From: Bacteroidales bacterium UBA1715
GTDB lineage: Bacteria > Bacteroidota > Bacteroidia > Bacteroidales > UBA1715
Length of the DNA stretch: 64,000 nucleotides
Reading direction: 5' to 3'
Assembly: GCA_002317135.1 (NCBI GenBank)
Contig: DCIX01000016.1
Span: 1-64,000, forward strand
The translations under genes were made by a program, and so were the position numbers. Shown here piece by piece: positions 53,316-61,711 of the stretch. The notes under the pieces were generated by a model. The model was given only the letters and a program-made list of their open reading frames with translations. It did not search any database and was not told the origin of the DNA. Position 1 is the stretch's first letter, and each line of letters starts with the position of its first letter.

Positions 53316-53798
53316 ATGAAAAAATTCATTCTTTCACTTATACTAACTATGGGACTATTTTCATTTTTCATCCAACATAATTGTACTGTTTACAAAGGTA
53401 ATTCGTCGTATTCTAACGACATTATTTGCAACATAAAAGACGGCAAAGTATACAAAAGAAACTCCTCATACTCAAGCGACATTCTTTTAAACATTAAAGA
53501 TGGGAAAATCTACAAAGGTAATTCAACCTATAGTAGCGATGTAATCTATACTATTAAAGATGGCAAAGTGTACAAGGGTAATTCCAGCTACTCAAGCGAT
53601 GTTATTTACACCATAAAAGACCGAAAAATGTATAAAGGAAACTCAACATACAGCAATGACATTATTTGCAACCTCAACAACAAAAAAATCTATAAAGGGA
53701 CATCAAGTTACAGTAATGATATCATCTGCAATGTAAACAACGACATTACCATAGAAAGTTTTGTAGCAATTTGCCACACCATAAGTTTTATTTGGTAA
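53316..53798 (+). CDS. Secreted repeat protein (5-fold beta-flower-like)
   Basis: A 160-aa protein with a signal-like N-terminus (MKKFILSLILTMGLFSFF) and six consecutive 20-residue repeats (about residues 25-143) of the form YKGNSSYSSDVIYTIKDGK. Each repeat probably folds as a beta-hairpin or strand pair arranged around an axis. Similar proteins are called 5-fold beta-flower proteins in annotation as I remember it. The 60-base DNA repeats are diverged, so they are kept by selection. The C-terminal tail (ITIESFVAICHTISFIW) is hydrophobic. Its role is unknown; it follows the DUF4153 gene. Confidence 0.78.
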   Translation: MKKFILSLILTMGLFSFFIQHNCTVYKGNSSYSNDIICNIKDGKVYKRNSSYSSDILLNIKDGKIYKGNSTYSSDVIYTIKDGKVYKGNSSYSSDVIYTIKDRKMYKGNSTYSNDIICNLNNKKIYKGTSSYSNDIICNVNNDITIESFVAICHTISFIW

Positions 53799-53802
53799 AA
53801 AA

Positions 53803-54771
53803 CTATAAAACAATATTATAGAAGAACCCTAGGATCATTATAAAAAGCGTGATTATTCCAAAAAAGATACAAATCAATTGAAGAGACATAACCTTCTTCA
53901 ATAATGTTGCTTCTGGTAAAGAAAGACCAACAACAGCCATCATAAAAGCAAGAGCAGTCCCTATACTTACACCTTTGGCAACAAATACCTCAACAACAGG
54001 AACTATTCCTGCTGCATTTGCATACATTGGAACAGCACAAATTACGGCCAAAGGAACTGCATACCATTTATCAGAAGATAAATATTCCTCAAAAAATCCT
54101 TCTGGAACATAACCGTGCATACACGCACCTATACCTATACCAAGAATCACATAAACAATAACCCCTTTTACAATATTCCACGATTCACAAACAATATGCG
54201 GAAATCGTTGCATAAACGAAAGATTATCCAACTCCCATTGTTCGTTTTCACCAATAGATTGCTTTTGCATTTCCAACACCCAGGGAGACAACAAACGCTC
54301 TAATTGTAACTTACCAAGTATATACCCTCCAAACATACCGAGTAAAACTCCACTAACGATATAAACTAATGTTACCTTAAGCCCAAACACGCCTAAAAAC
54401 ATTGCAACAGCAACTTCGTTAACCAATGGAGAGGTAATCAAATACGAAAATGTCACTCCTAATGGAATACCACCTTTCACAAATCCTATAAAAAGTGGAA
54501 TGGAAGAACATGAGCAAAAAGGCGTTATAGCCCCAAACAACGAAGCTAACAGATATTGCGTTCCATACAGTTTCTTGTTTGTAAGAAAATTACGAAGACG
54601 TTCTATCGGAAAATATGCATTCACAAATCCCATAACTATACTGATAACAAAAAGTAACAGTAAAATTTTAAGTGAATCATATACAAAAAAACTTAAAGCT
54701 TCTCCTATACGAGAATATAACTCTATTCCAACGACATCATACACGAGCCAATTTGCAAAATTTTCTAACAT
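53803..54771 (-). CDS. arsP: Permease, ArsP/DUF318 family (probable organoarsenical efflux)
   Basis: A 322-aa inner-membrane permease with about eight helices. The hallmark TPFCSCSSIPLFIGFVKGGIPLG (about residues 82-104) carries the two conserved cysteines that in ArsP-type permeases bind trivalent arsenic. PLVNEVAVAM and a repeat-like second half (AVPMYANAAGIVPVVEVFVAKG) follow. It is the last gene of the ars operon. Confidence 0.87.
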   Translation of the reverse strand: MLENFANWLVYDVVGIELYSRIGEALSFFVYDSLKILLLLFVISIVMGFVNAYFPIERLRNFLTNKKLYGTQYLLASLFGAITPFCSCSSIPLFIGFVKGGIPLGVTFSYLITSPLVNEVAVAMFLGVFGLKVTLVYIVSGVLLGMFGGYILGKLQLERLLSPWVLEMQKQSIGENEQWELDNLSFMQRFPHIVCESWNIVKGVIVYVILGIGIGACMHGYVPEGFFEEYLSSDKWYAVPLAVICAVPMYANAAGIVPVVEVFVAKGVSIGTALAFMMAVVGLSLPEATLLKKVMSLQLICIFFGIITLFIMILGFFYNIVL

Positions 54772-54778
54772 ATCATTT

Positions 54779-55204
54779 CTATAAAAAAAACTGTAATTCT
54801 TTCTTATACCAATCTGTTATATCCGTAATGATTCTATCTCGAACACTGCGGAATTGTTGAATCTGTTCTTCTGTTGTACCAACAAAAGCATCAGGATCTT
54901 CAAAACCTATATGTAATTGCTGTTTTACCTTACCTCTAAAAATCGGACAAGATTCTTTTGCTGAACCACAAACAGTCAAAACATAATCCCATGATTGATC
55001 GAGATATTGATTCACCGATTTTGGATAATGAGACGATATATCTATACCTATCTCTTTCATAACTGATATTGCAAGCGGATGAACTGCTTCCGCCGGTTTT
55101 ACACCTGCAGAACAAACTTCAAATAAAGGATTCAAATGTTTCAAAACACCCTGCACCATTTGACTTCGACAACGGTTTCCCGTACATAAAACTAAAATTC
55201 TCAT
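54779..55204 (-). CDS. arsC: Arsenate reductase (thioredoxin-coupled, LMW-PTP type)
   Basis: Reduces arsenate to arsenite. The P-loop is LCTGNRCRSQ (residues about 6-15), with the nucleophilic Cys near position 7 and a second Cys at 12. The two resolving cysteines appear in TVCGSAKESCP (about 78-88). Family hallmarks GFEDPDAFVGT follow. It overlaps the arsG start by 4 bases. The thioredoxin-like protein encoded earlier in the operon could be its reductant. Confidence 0.93.
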   Translation of the reverse strand: MRILVLCTGNRCRSQMVQGVLKHLNPLFEVCSAGVKPAEAVHPLAISVMKEIGIDISSHYPKSVNQYLDQSWDYVLTVCGSAKESCPIFRGKVKQQLHIGFEDPDAFVGTTEEQIQQFRSVRDRIITDITDWYKKELQFFL

Positions 55205-55908
55205 ACTATCAACATTATGGTATAATACAATCCAACTATCATAAAAATTAGCGAAACTACAGAATTAAGCCATTTCTGAAATTTCTGTACATTTCCAACC
55301 CAAGAAGAAAGATTTGTCACACAAAAAGCTAAAATCCATGCAACAATTAAAACTGGAAGTGCAGTAGCTATTGCAAAAAATATCGGCAAGAAATATCCTG
55401 TTTCAGTTCCTACCGACAATGGGATCAACATGCCGAAATAAAACATCACACTTGTAGGACAAAATGCCATTGCAAAAAAGAACCCCAGCAAAAAAGAGCC
55501 TGCAACTCCATGAAAACGGCTATCCACAACATTTCCTGAAAAGCCAAACTTAGGTAAATGCAACAAATGCCCAAACAACATAAACAATCCAATGAGAATA
55601 AGTATAGGACCTATAACATATTCACCGATAACATGTATTGCATTTTGTAGTCCAAAAATTTCTCCTCCTTTTTTTAGAACATAAATGAGCAAAACACCTA
55701 AACAAGTATAGGCAACAATTCTTCCCAAACAATAACATATTCCTTTATTAAATACAGCATTTTTATCTACATCCTTACAAATAAAACTAACAGCTGTTAT
55801 GTTTGTAAACAAAGGACATGGACTAATTGCCGTAAGCAGCCCTAACACGATTGCCGTCAACACAGGAACTGTACTACTATATAAAAGTGTATGTAAATAT
55901 TCTATCAT
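55201..55908 (-). CDS. arsG: ArsG-family permease (DsbD/CcdA-like, aromatic arsenical efflux)
   Basis: A 235-aa membrane protein with about six helices of the CcdA/DsbD type. The paired helices contain TAISPCPLFTNITAVSFI and FAMAFCPTSVMFYFG, each with a cysteine before proline. This matches the ArsG family that pairs with ArsF in Bacteroidota arsenic loci. It overlaps arsF and arsC by 4 bases each. Confidence 0.87.
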   Translation of the reverse strand: MIEYLHTLLYSSTVPVLTAIVLGLLTAISPCPLFTNITAVSFICKDVDKNAVFNKGICYCLGRIVAYTCLGVLLIYVLKKGGEIFGLQNAIHVIGEYVIGPILILIGLFMLFGHLLHLPKFGFSGNVVDSRFHGVAGSFLLGFFFAMAFCPTSVMFYFGMLIPLSVGTETGYFLPIFFAIATALPVLIVAWILAFCVTNLSSWVGNVQKFQKWLNSVVSLIFMIVGLYYTIMLIV

Positions 55909-56282
55909 TGCTGTATAGACTCAATCTCAAGTTTTAACAATCTCTTAAACTCTTCGGGCTGATTTTTAGCATAACGAAACGCCAACTGTGTAATATCCTT
56001 ACGAACATCGCCGTTTTCAATAAATAATGTCGACCAGGCAACTTTATATTCTTGTGCAATGCTATTTCCTTCCTCTGTTGAAAAATCAACAGCCTCAAAA
56101 CGAACATGTCCCTTCGTCTGCTTATCAGTACATATTTCTTGCACAGCTTCTTTTGCATACTTTTCTATGCTCAAACAAGTTACACATCTTTGTTTACCAT
56201 GAAAATAAACAACATCAACATTTTGACTGTATCCTATAAGATACAAACACAAAAAAATAATTAAAGACAATAGTTTTTTCAT
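55905..56282 (-). CDS. arsF: ArsF-family thioredoxin-fold protein
   Basis: A 125-aa exported or membrane-tethered protein (signal MKKLLSLIIFLCLYLIGYSQ) with a thioredoxin-like fold. The active-site-like motif is QRCVTCLSIEKYA (CxxC). It resembles the ArsF component described as a nitrophenyl/arsenical nitroreductase subunit that accompanies ArsG. It starts 6 bases after the thioredoxin gene on the minus strand. Confidence 0.85.
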   Translation of the reverse strand: MKKLLSLIIFLCLYLIGYSQNVDVVYFHGKQRCVTCLSIEKYAKEAVQEICTDKQTKGHVRFEAVDFSTEEGNSIAQEYKVAWSTLFIENGDVRKDITQLAFRYAKNQPEEFKRLLKLEIESIQQ

Positions 56283-56288
56283 ATTCTT

Positions 56289-56519
56289 TTACTTTAATAG
56301 TTCAACCAATTCTTTTTCTGTTTTAGCCCCACGAGCAACAACTTGTTCATCTACAACTAGAGCAGGTAGCGACATGACATTATAGCGCATAACCTCTTCT
56401 ATATCTGTAACACGAGTAACAGACACATCCAAAGATTGTTCACTTACTACTTTTTCCACCAAATCTGCAAATTTGCTATTACAAGCACATCCACTAATCA
56501 ACACTTTTACTTTTTTCAT
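56289..56519 (-). CDS. Small thioredoxin-family protein
   Basis: A 76-aa redox protein of the glutaredoxin-like thioredoxin group. The active site is SGCACNSKF, with CxC and no second standard Cys; MSLPALVVDEQVV contains the conserved cis-proline. Such proteins accompany arsenic and organoarsenical loci and may reduce ArsC or ArsF. It is the first gene of the arsF-G-C-P operon after the internal operator. Confidence 0.87.
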   Translation of the reverse strand: MKKVKVLISGCACNSKFADLVEKVVSEQSLDVSVTRVTDIEEVMRYNVMSLPALVVDEQVVARGAKTEKELVELLK

Positions 56520-56542
56520 AATACATATTTATTTGTTAGTAA

Positions 56543-56558
56543 TTCGCAAAACAACGAA
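56543..56558. promoter_or_regulatory. ArsR operator box 1 (upstream of the thioredoxin-arsFGCP operon)
   Basis: TTCG-N8-CGAA inverted repeat (16 bp). On the minus strand the N8 reads TTGTTTTG, one base from the -7 box TAnnTTTG, and lies about 24 bases before the thioredoxin start codon. A 22-base string around it (56542-56563) is repeated exactly at 56997-57018. Confidence 0.7.
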
Positions 56559-56563
56559 CAATA

Positions 56564-56594
56564 AAATTAAATAAAAACCCTCGAAACAAGGGTT
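56564..56594 (-). terminator. Terminator of arsR
   Basis: On the minus strand AACCCT, a 7-base loop and AGGGTT, followed by TTTTATTTAATTTTAT. It lies between arsR and the operator of the downstream operon, so arsR is a separate transcription unit. Confidence 0.65.
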
Positions 56595-56602
56595 CTTAAA
56601 AA

Positions 56603-56932
56603 TCATTCACAACAAGAATCTTTCTTATCACATATATTCAAGGCAAAGAAGTCTGAAAACAACTGTTTCGCATATTCCCAATTTTCACGATTAATACAAT
56701 ACTTAACTTTTGGAGCTTCTATTTCACCTTGAATAAGTCCTGCTTCTTTTAAAGCAGACAAATGCTGACTTACCGTTGCTTTAGCTATAGGTAGTTCTTC
56801 GTGAATGTCACCAAAATAACAAGTTTCTTGACTCGCCAAAAATTTCATAATAGCTATACGTGCAGGATGTCCTAACGCTTTCGCCATACGAGCCAATGTT
56901 TCTGTTTTTATGCAATAATTCTTTTCAGCCAT
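56603..56932 (-). CDS. arsR: ArsR-family transcriptional repressor
   Basis: A 109-aa winged-helix metalloregulator that should leave DNA when bound to arsenite. The DNA-binding part is LPIAKATVSQHLSALKEAGLIQGE (about residues 48-71), typical of ArsR/SmtB. Cysteines that could sense metal are at CYFGD (about 34) and a C-terminal CDKKDSCCE. It has its own promoter with overlapping operators and its own terminator. Confidence 0.93.
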   Translation of the reverse strand: MAEKNYCIKTETLARMAKALGHPARIAIMKFLASQETCYFGDIHEELPIAKATVSQHLSALKEAGLIQGEIEAPKVKYCINRENWEYAKQLFSDFFALNICDKKDSCCE

Positions 56933-56947
56933 ACCATTTTATTTTCT

Positions 56948-56982
56948 GTTCGCAAACATACGAACAGTTTTCACAAAAACAA
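56948..56982 (-). promoter_or_regulatory. arsR promoter with ArsR operator box 2 over the -7 element
   Basis: Minus strand: TTG (complement of 56980-56982), 19 bases, TATGTTTG (complement of 56953-56960), a perfect phylum promoter. The -7 octamer is exactly the centre of GTTCG-N8-CGAAC (56948-56965), so repressor binding would cover it. The start codon follows 15 bases later. Confidence 0.8.
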
Positions 56983-56997
56983 AATTTTTTAACATTA

Positions 56998-57013
56998 TTC
57001 GCAAAACAACGAA
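56998..57013. promoter_or_regulatory. ArsR operator box 3 (upstream of arsR promoter)
   Basis: Identical in sequence to box 1 (TTCG-N8-CGAA) and part of the same 22-base exact repeat. It lies 38 bases beyond box 2, close to the prfA terminator. It may increase repression by cooperative binding. Confidence 0.65.
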
Positions 57014-57023
57014 CAATATTACA

Positions 57024-57054
57024 ATAAAAAAAGACCAGCAAAAGCCAGTCTTTT
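57024..57054 (-). terminator. Terminator of prfA
   Basis: Minus strand AAAAGACTGGC and GCTGGTCTTTT (one G-U pair) with a TTTT loop and a run of T after it. It ends the prfA transcript just before the ars control region. Confidence 0.75.
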
Positions 57055-57057
57055 CTA

Positions 57058-58143
57058 TTAAATTTCTCCTGCTTTTAGTCGTTCTGCATTTTCAGCTACG
57101 ATCAAGCCATCTATAATTTCCTGGATATCGCCACCAACAATTGCTTGCAAATTATACAATGTTAAATTGATACGGTGATCAGTAACACGACCTTGTGGAT
57201 AGTTATATGTTCTAATCTTTGCCGAACGGTCACCTGTCGAAACCATAGTTTTACGTTTCGAAGCAATATTGTCCAAATATTTTTGGTACTCCATATTGTA
57301 AATACGAGTACGCAATTCTATCATAGCCTTTGCCTTATTTTTCAACTGTGACTTTTCGTCCTGACATTGAACTGTGATACCAGTTGGAATGTGCACCAAA
57401 CGAATTGCCGAATAAGTAGTGTTGACACTCTGTCCACCGTGACCTGATGCACAGAATATATCGGTACGGATATCCGTTTCCTTCAAATCAATATCGAATT
57501 CCTCTGCTTCTGGCAAAACAGCAACTGTTGCAGCCGAAGTATGTACACGTCCTTGTGTTTCCGTTGCAGGAACACGTTGTACACGGTGTACACCTGATTC
57601 ATATTTCAATGTACCATATACATTGTCACCAGTAACTTCAAAAACAATTTCCTTATAACCGCCAGAAGTACCTTCGTTAAAAGAAGTAACCTGTATCTTC
57701 CAACCTTTAGATTCACAATATTTCGAATACATGCGGAACAAATCACCAGCAAAAATTGCAGCTTCATCACCACCTGTTCCACCACGAATTTCAACAATGG
57801 CATTCTTTCCATCTTCAGGATCGGCAGGAATCAACAACAGACGAATCTCCTCCTCCATTTTTTCAATTTTCGGTTCTGTTTCGTCTATTTCCATCTTCGC
57901 CATATCACGCATTTCTTCGTCGTTTTCGTTTTCCAAAATCGACTTTGCTTCCTGCAAGTTTCCTAACAAGTTTTTGTACTCCTTACGAGCATTCATAAGC
58001 AATTCCAACTCGTGATATTCCTTATTCAATTTAACGAAACGCTTCATATCGGCAATTACCGCAGGGTCCGTTATCATTGTAGAAATTTCTTCGAATTTGA
58101 ATTGTAAACCGTCAAGTCTTTCTAATAGAGATTGTTCTGCCAT
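57058..58143 (-). CDS. prfA: Peptide chain release factor 1
   Basis: Recognises UAA and UAG stops. The 361-aa length is normal. The catalytic GGQ is in ASGHGGQSVNTTYSAIRLVH (about residues 232-251) and the stop-reading region is near RVHTSAATVAV. It has its own consensus promoter and terminator. Confidence 0.97.
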   Translation of the reverse strand: MAEQSLLERLDGLQFKFEEISTMITDPAVIADMKRFVKLNKEYHELELLMNARKEYKNLLGNLQEAKSILENENDEEMRDMAKMEIDETEPKIEKMEEEIRLLLIPADPEDGKNAIVEIRGGTGGDEAAIFAGDLFRMYSKYCESKGWKIQVTSFNEGTSGGYKEIVFEVTGDNVYGTLKYESGVHRVQRVPATETQGRVHTSAATVAVLPEAEEFDIDLKETDIRTDIFCASGHGGQSVNTTYSAIRLVHIPTGITVQCQDEKSQLKNKAKAMIELRTRIYNMEYQKYLDNIASKRKTMVSTGDRSAKIRTYNYPQGRVTDHRINLTLYNLQAIVGGDIQEIIDGLIVAENAERLKAGEI

Positions 58144-58160
58144 TTGTTGATATTTGGTTG

Positions 58161-58190
58161 CAAAAGTAGAAATTAATTTTGTGAGAGCAA
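58161..58190 (-). promoter_or_regulatory. Consensus promoter of prfA
   Basis: Minus strand TTTG (its TTG complementary to 58188-58190), 19 bases, TACTTTTG (complement of 58161-58168), a perfect match to the phylum consensus. The start codon is about 18 bases downstream of the -7 box. Confidence 0.75.
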
Positions 58191-58224
58191 ACGATAAACT
58201 ATAAAACTTATGTTTAGAAATTCA

Positions 58225-58232
58225 TACCTTTG
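58225..58232 (+). promoter_or_regulatory. -7 box of porX
   Basis: TACCTTTG, a perfect TAnnTTTG, 60 bases before the porX start. No clear TTG lies at the matching upstream position. Confidence 0.45.
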
Positions 58233-58291
58233 TTCCAACGACAATAAATTTTGAATAACATCGTTTTCTAATTGAGTTTTCTATACAAATT

Positions 58292-59845
58292 ATGCGACAA
58301 ATACATATTCTATGGGCCGATGACGAAATTGAACTTCTCAAGCCTCACATCATGTTCCTTGAAGCCAAAGGATACCAGGTTACACCGGTAAACAACGGGA
58401 ACGATGCTATAACTGAAGTCTCAAAACAAAAATTCGACATCGTTTTTCTTGACGAACAAATGCCTGGTTTAAGCGGAATTGAAGTTTTAGAAGCCATAAA
58501 GACAAAACTTCCCGAACTTCCTGTCATTATGATCACAAAAAGCGAGGAAGAAAACATCATGGACAAAGCAATCGGTTCACGCATAAACGATTATCTTATC
58601 AAACCGATAAATCCAAATCAGATAATTCTTGCGCTAAAGAAAAATCTGGATAAAAACGACTTACTTACCCAAAACACGACAAGCAAGTACCAAAAAGATT
58701 TTTCACAATTAGGAATGGAAATCGCAAACGCAAATTCATACCAAGATTGGATCGAAGTATTTCAACATTTAGTTTATTGGGAAATGCAATTAGTTCAGTC
58801 GAAAGACCATAGTATGAACGAATTGCTACTAATGCAAAAGAATGATGCAAATGTAAACTTCGCGAAATTCATCAAGAAAAACTATCTTTCATGGTTTAAG
58901 CCTAACAGCAACAATAAACCATTACTTTCGCCAAGCATAATTAAAGAAAAAGTCTTTCCTGAAATACAAAAAGACTCGCAAACACTTTTGCTCGTAATCG
59001 ACAACCTACGCTACGACCATTGGGTTGCACTTCGACCTTTATTAAGCGAATATTTCACTATCGAAGAAGATTCTCTGTACTACAGCATTTTGCCAACAAC
59101 AACGCAATATGCACGCAATGCGCTATTCTCCGGTTATATGCCAGCCGATCTCGAAAAACTATATCCCGACCTTTGGGTTGATGACGAAGATGACGAAATG
59201 AAGAATTTACATGAAGAAGAAATGCTCATTTCCCAATTAAAACGTCTCGGATATACCGACAAGATTTTCTTCGACAAAATTACATCCATCAATACAGGAA
59301 AGAAAAACAACGACAGATTTTATAAAATAACTCAACATCATTTTTCTGTATTGGTACACAATTTCATAGACATTCTTTCGCATGCCCGGACAGAAATGAA
59401 TATGATAAAAGAACTTGCCAACGACGAGGCTGCCTATCGTTCCCTTACGGTTTCATGGTTCAGCCATTCTCCTCTATTTGAGCTTTTACAAGATTTGGCA
59501 AAGAAAAAAATCAACGTTATGATTACAACCGACCACGGTTCGGTAAACATACAAAATCCTATAAAAGTTTTAGGAGACAAAAACGTTACTACCAACCTTC
59601 GCTACAAACAAGGCAAAGCGTTACAATATAATCCCAAAGAAGTATTTGAAATCACTAAACCTATCGAAGCCCGACTTCCACAATGTCACATAAGTTCTTC
59701 ATACATTTTTGCAACAAATCAAGATTTCTTCGCATACCCAAACAATTTCAACTATTATGCGAACTATTATAAAGACACGTTTCAACATGGTGGAATTTCA
59801 CTCGAAGAAATGATTATCCCATTTATTTCACTAAAAGCAATCTAA
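58292..59845 (+). CDS. porX: PorX-type response regulator with PglZ domain (T9SS regulator)
   Basis: A response regulator that, with a histidine kinase (PorY) and a sigma factor, controls the type IX secretion system. The receiver domain (1-125) has acidic pocket D10-D11, phospho-acceptor D54 in VFLDEQMPG, and MITKS with the conserved Lys. The C-terminal roughly 330 residues are a PglZ/alkaline-phosphatase-superfamily domain with LLVIDNLRYDHWVALRP, FSHSPLFELLQDLAKKK, TTDHGSVNIQ and the ending GGISLEEMIIPF. The 517-aa length matches PorX. It supports the T9SS reading of the protease tail at 6.0 kb. Confidence 0.95.
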   Translation: MRQIHILWADDEIELLKPHIMFLEAKGYQVTPVNNGNDAITEVSKQKFDIVFLDEQMPGLSGIEVLEAIKTKLPELPVIMITKSEEENIMDKAIGSRINDYLIKPINPNQIILALKKNLDKNDLLTQNTTSKYQKDFSQLGMEIANANSYQDWIEVFQHLVYWEMQLVQSKDHSMNELLLMQKNDANVNFAKFIKKNYLSWFKPNSNNKPLLSPSIIKEKVFPEIQKDSQTLLLVIDNLRYDHWVALRPLLSEYFTIEEDSLYYSILPTTTQYARNALFSGYMPADLEKLYPDLWVDDEDDEMKNLHEEEMLISQLKRLGYTDKIFFDKITSINTGKKNNDRFYKITQHHFSVLVHNFIDILSHARTEMNMIKELANDEAAYRSLTVSWFSHSPLFELLQDLAKKKINVMITTDHGSVNIQNPIKVLGDKNVTTNLRYKQGKALQYNPKEVFEITKPIEARLPQCHISSSYIFATNQDFFAYPNNFNYYANYYKDTFQHGGISLEEMIIPFISLKAI

Positions 59846-59849
59846 AAAT

Positions 59850-59913
59850 CATCAATTACCAATCACTATTTCAAATAATTATCAATTATCAATTGTCAAT
59901 TATCAATTATTTT
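59850..59913. repeat. AT-rich short tandem repeat upstream of pfp
   Basis: Several copies of ATCAATTA / ATCAATTG-type octamers (for example TTATCAATTATCAATTGTCA around 59881-59900). The pfp -33 element lies inside it. Such repeats are frequent between Bacteroidota genes. Confidence 0.6.
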
Positions 59914-59922
59914 CTATCTTCG
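59893..59922 (+). promoter_or_regulatory. Probable promoter of pfp
   Basis: TTG (59893-59895), 19 bases, TATCTTCG (59915-59922), one mismatch from TAnnTTTG. The start codon is 40 bases downstream. Codon use in pfp looks biased, fitting high expression. Confidence 0.55.
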
Positions 59923-59962
59923 CAACCATAAAAATAATGTAATTATTAAATAAATTAAGTAT

Positions 59963-61582
59963 ATGGCTATTAGTGCATTACAAAAAGCAAGAGCTGCTTA
60001 CCAACCAAAATTGCCAAAAGCATTTAAAGGTGGTGTTGCTCTAAAAGAAGGTAAAGCAACTCAATCTGTTGCAGACCAAGAAGAAATCAAGAAATTGTTC
60101 CCTAACACTTACGGAATGCCAGTTGTAACTTTTGAAGAAGCTGCTTCAAAATTGTCTATGAACGAATTCAACGTTGGTGTTATTCTTTCAGGTGGTCAAG
60201 CTCCTGGTGGACACAATGTAATTTCTGGTTTGTTCGATGGTATTAAATCTTTGAACAAAAACGCTAAATTATATGGTTTCTTAGGTGGACCTAGCGGATT
60301 GATCGACCATAAATATATCGAATTAACTTCTGAAATTATTGACGCTTACCGTAACACTGGTGGTTTCGATATCATCGGTTCTGGTCGTACAAAATTGGAA
60401 GAAACTTCTCAATTCGACAGCGGAATCGAAATCTGCAACAAACTTGGCATTAAAGCATTAGTTATCATCGGTGGTGATGATTCTAACACAAATGCTTGCG
60501 TTTTGGCAGAATACTACCTACAAAAAAATACTGGTATCCAAGTAATCGGTTGTCCTAAGACTATCGACGGTGACTTAAAGAACGATCAAATTGAAACTTC
60601 TTTCGGTTTCGATACTGCTTGTAAAGTTTACTCTGAAGTTATCGGTAACATCATGCGTGATGCTAACTCTGCAAAAAAATACTGGCACTTCATCAAATTG
60701 ATGGGTCGTTCTGCTTCTCACATCGCTCTTGAATGTGGTTTGCAAACTCAACCTAATATTTGTATCGTTTCAGAAGAAGTTGAAGCAAAGAAAATGACTT
60801 TGGCTCAAATCGTTGGTAACATCGCTGACACAGTTGCTGCTCGCGCTGCTGCTGGTAACAACTTCGGTGTTGTTCTTATCCCAGAAGGTTTGATCGAATT
60901 CATTCCAGAAATGAAAGTTCTTATCAAAGAATTGAACGACTTGTTGGCTGAAACTAACGGTGACGTTGCTGCTGCTGTTAAGAAACTTTCTGCTAACTCT
61001 GCTTCAGTTTACGCTTCTCTTCCAGATTTCGTACAAAAACAATTAACTCTTGAACGTGACCCTCACGGAAACGTACAAGTTTCTTTGATCGAAACTGAAA
61101 AACTTCTTATCGAAATGGTAAGAACAGAATTGGCTAAGAGAAAAGCTGCTGGTTCATACACTGGTAAATTCTCAGGTCTTGGTCACTTCTTCGGTTACGA
61201 AGGTCGTTGTGCAGCTCCATCTAACTTCGATGCTGACTACTGCTATTCATTAGGTTACAATGCAGCTAACTTGATTGCTTCTGGTAAATCTGGTTACATG
61301 TCATTGATTAAGAACACAACTAAACCTGCTGACCAATGGATTGCTGCTGGTGTTCCTATCACAATGATGATGAACATGGAAAAACGTCACGGTGCAATGA
61401 AACCAGTTATCCGTAAAGCTTTAGTTGAATTGGAAGGCGCTCCTTTCAAAGCTCTTGCTGCTAACCGCGAAACTTGGGCTAAAGAAACTTGTTACGTATA
61501 TCCAGGTCCAATCCAATACTTCGGTCCATCTGAAGTTTGCGACTTGCCAACAAAAACATTGGCTTTGGAACAAGCAAAATAA
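59963..61582 (+). CDS. pfp: Diphosphate-dependent 6-phosphofructokinase
   Basis: Uses pyrophosphate instead of ATP to phosphorylate fructose-6-phosphate, a reversible glycolytic step common in anaerobes. The 539-aa length is the long form. Hallmarks are ILSGGQAPGGHNVISGLFDG, GGDDSNTNA (the Asp in place of Gly marks PPi use), PKTIDGDLKN with the catalytic Asp, MGRSASHIALE and GHFFGYEGRC. Synonymous codon use is strongly biased, suggesting high expression. A strong terminator follows. Confidence 0.95.
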   Translation: MAISALQKARAAYQPKLPKAFKGGVALKEGKATQSVADQEEIKKLFPNTYGMPVVTFEEAASKLSMNEFNVGVILSGGQAPGGHNVISGLFDGIKSLNKNAKLYGFLGGPSGLIDHKYIELTSEIIDAYRNTGGFDIIGSGRTKLEETSQFDSGIEICNKLGIKALVIIGGDDSNTNACVLAEYYLQKNTGIQVIGCPKTIDGDLKNDQIETSFGFDTACKVYSEVIGNIMRDANSAKKYWHFIKLMGRSASHIALECGLQTQPNICIVSEEVEAKKMTLAQIVGNIADTVAARAAAGNNFGVVLIPEGLIEFIPEMKVLIKELNDLLAETNGDVAAAVKKLSANSASVYASLPDFVQKQLTLERDPHGNVQVSLIETEKLLIEMVRTELAKRKAAGSYTGKFSGLGHFFGYEGRCAAPSNFDADYCYSLGYNAANLIASGKSGYMSLIKNTTKPADQWIAAGVPITMMMNMEKRHGAMKPVIRKALVELEGAPFKALAANRETWAKETCYVYPGPIQYFGPSEVCDLPTKTLALEQAK

Positions 61583-61605
61583 TTAATTCTCACAACGAGA
61601 AACTG

Positions 61606-61636
61606 AAAGGGATTGCTTAACGGCAATCCCTTTTTT
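61606..61636 (+). terminator. Rho-independent terminator after pfp
   Basis: AAAGGGATTGC (61606-61616) and GCAATCCCTTT (61623-61633), a perfect 11-bp stem with a 6-base loop, followed by further T. Confidence 0.85.
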
Positions 61637-61711
61637 GTTTCAAATATGTCAAAACGACAACACAATTAATCGTCTTTTTGAGCGAAAAACTCAAAAAAAC
61701 ATAATTTTATC

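Noticed and set aside
53390..53760. 60-base periodic repeats resembling an array
   Set aside because: They encode the in-frame 20-residue repeats of a secreted protein and are diverged at DNA level; not CRISPR.
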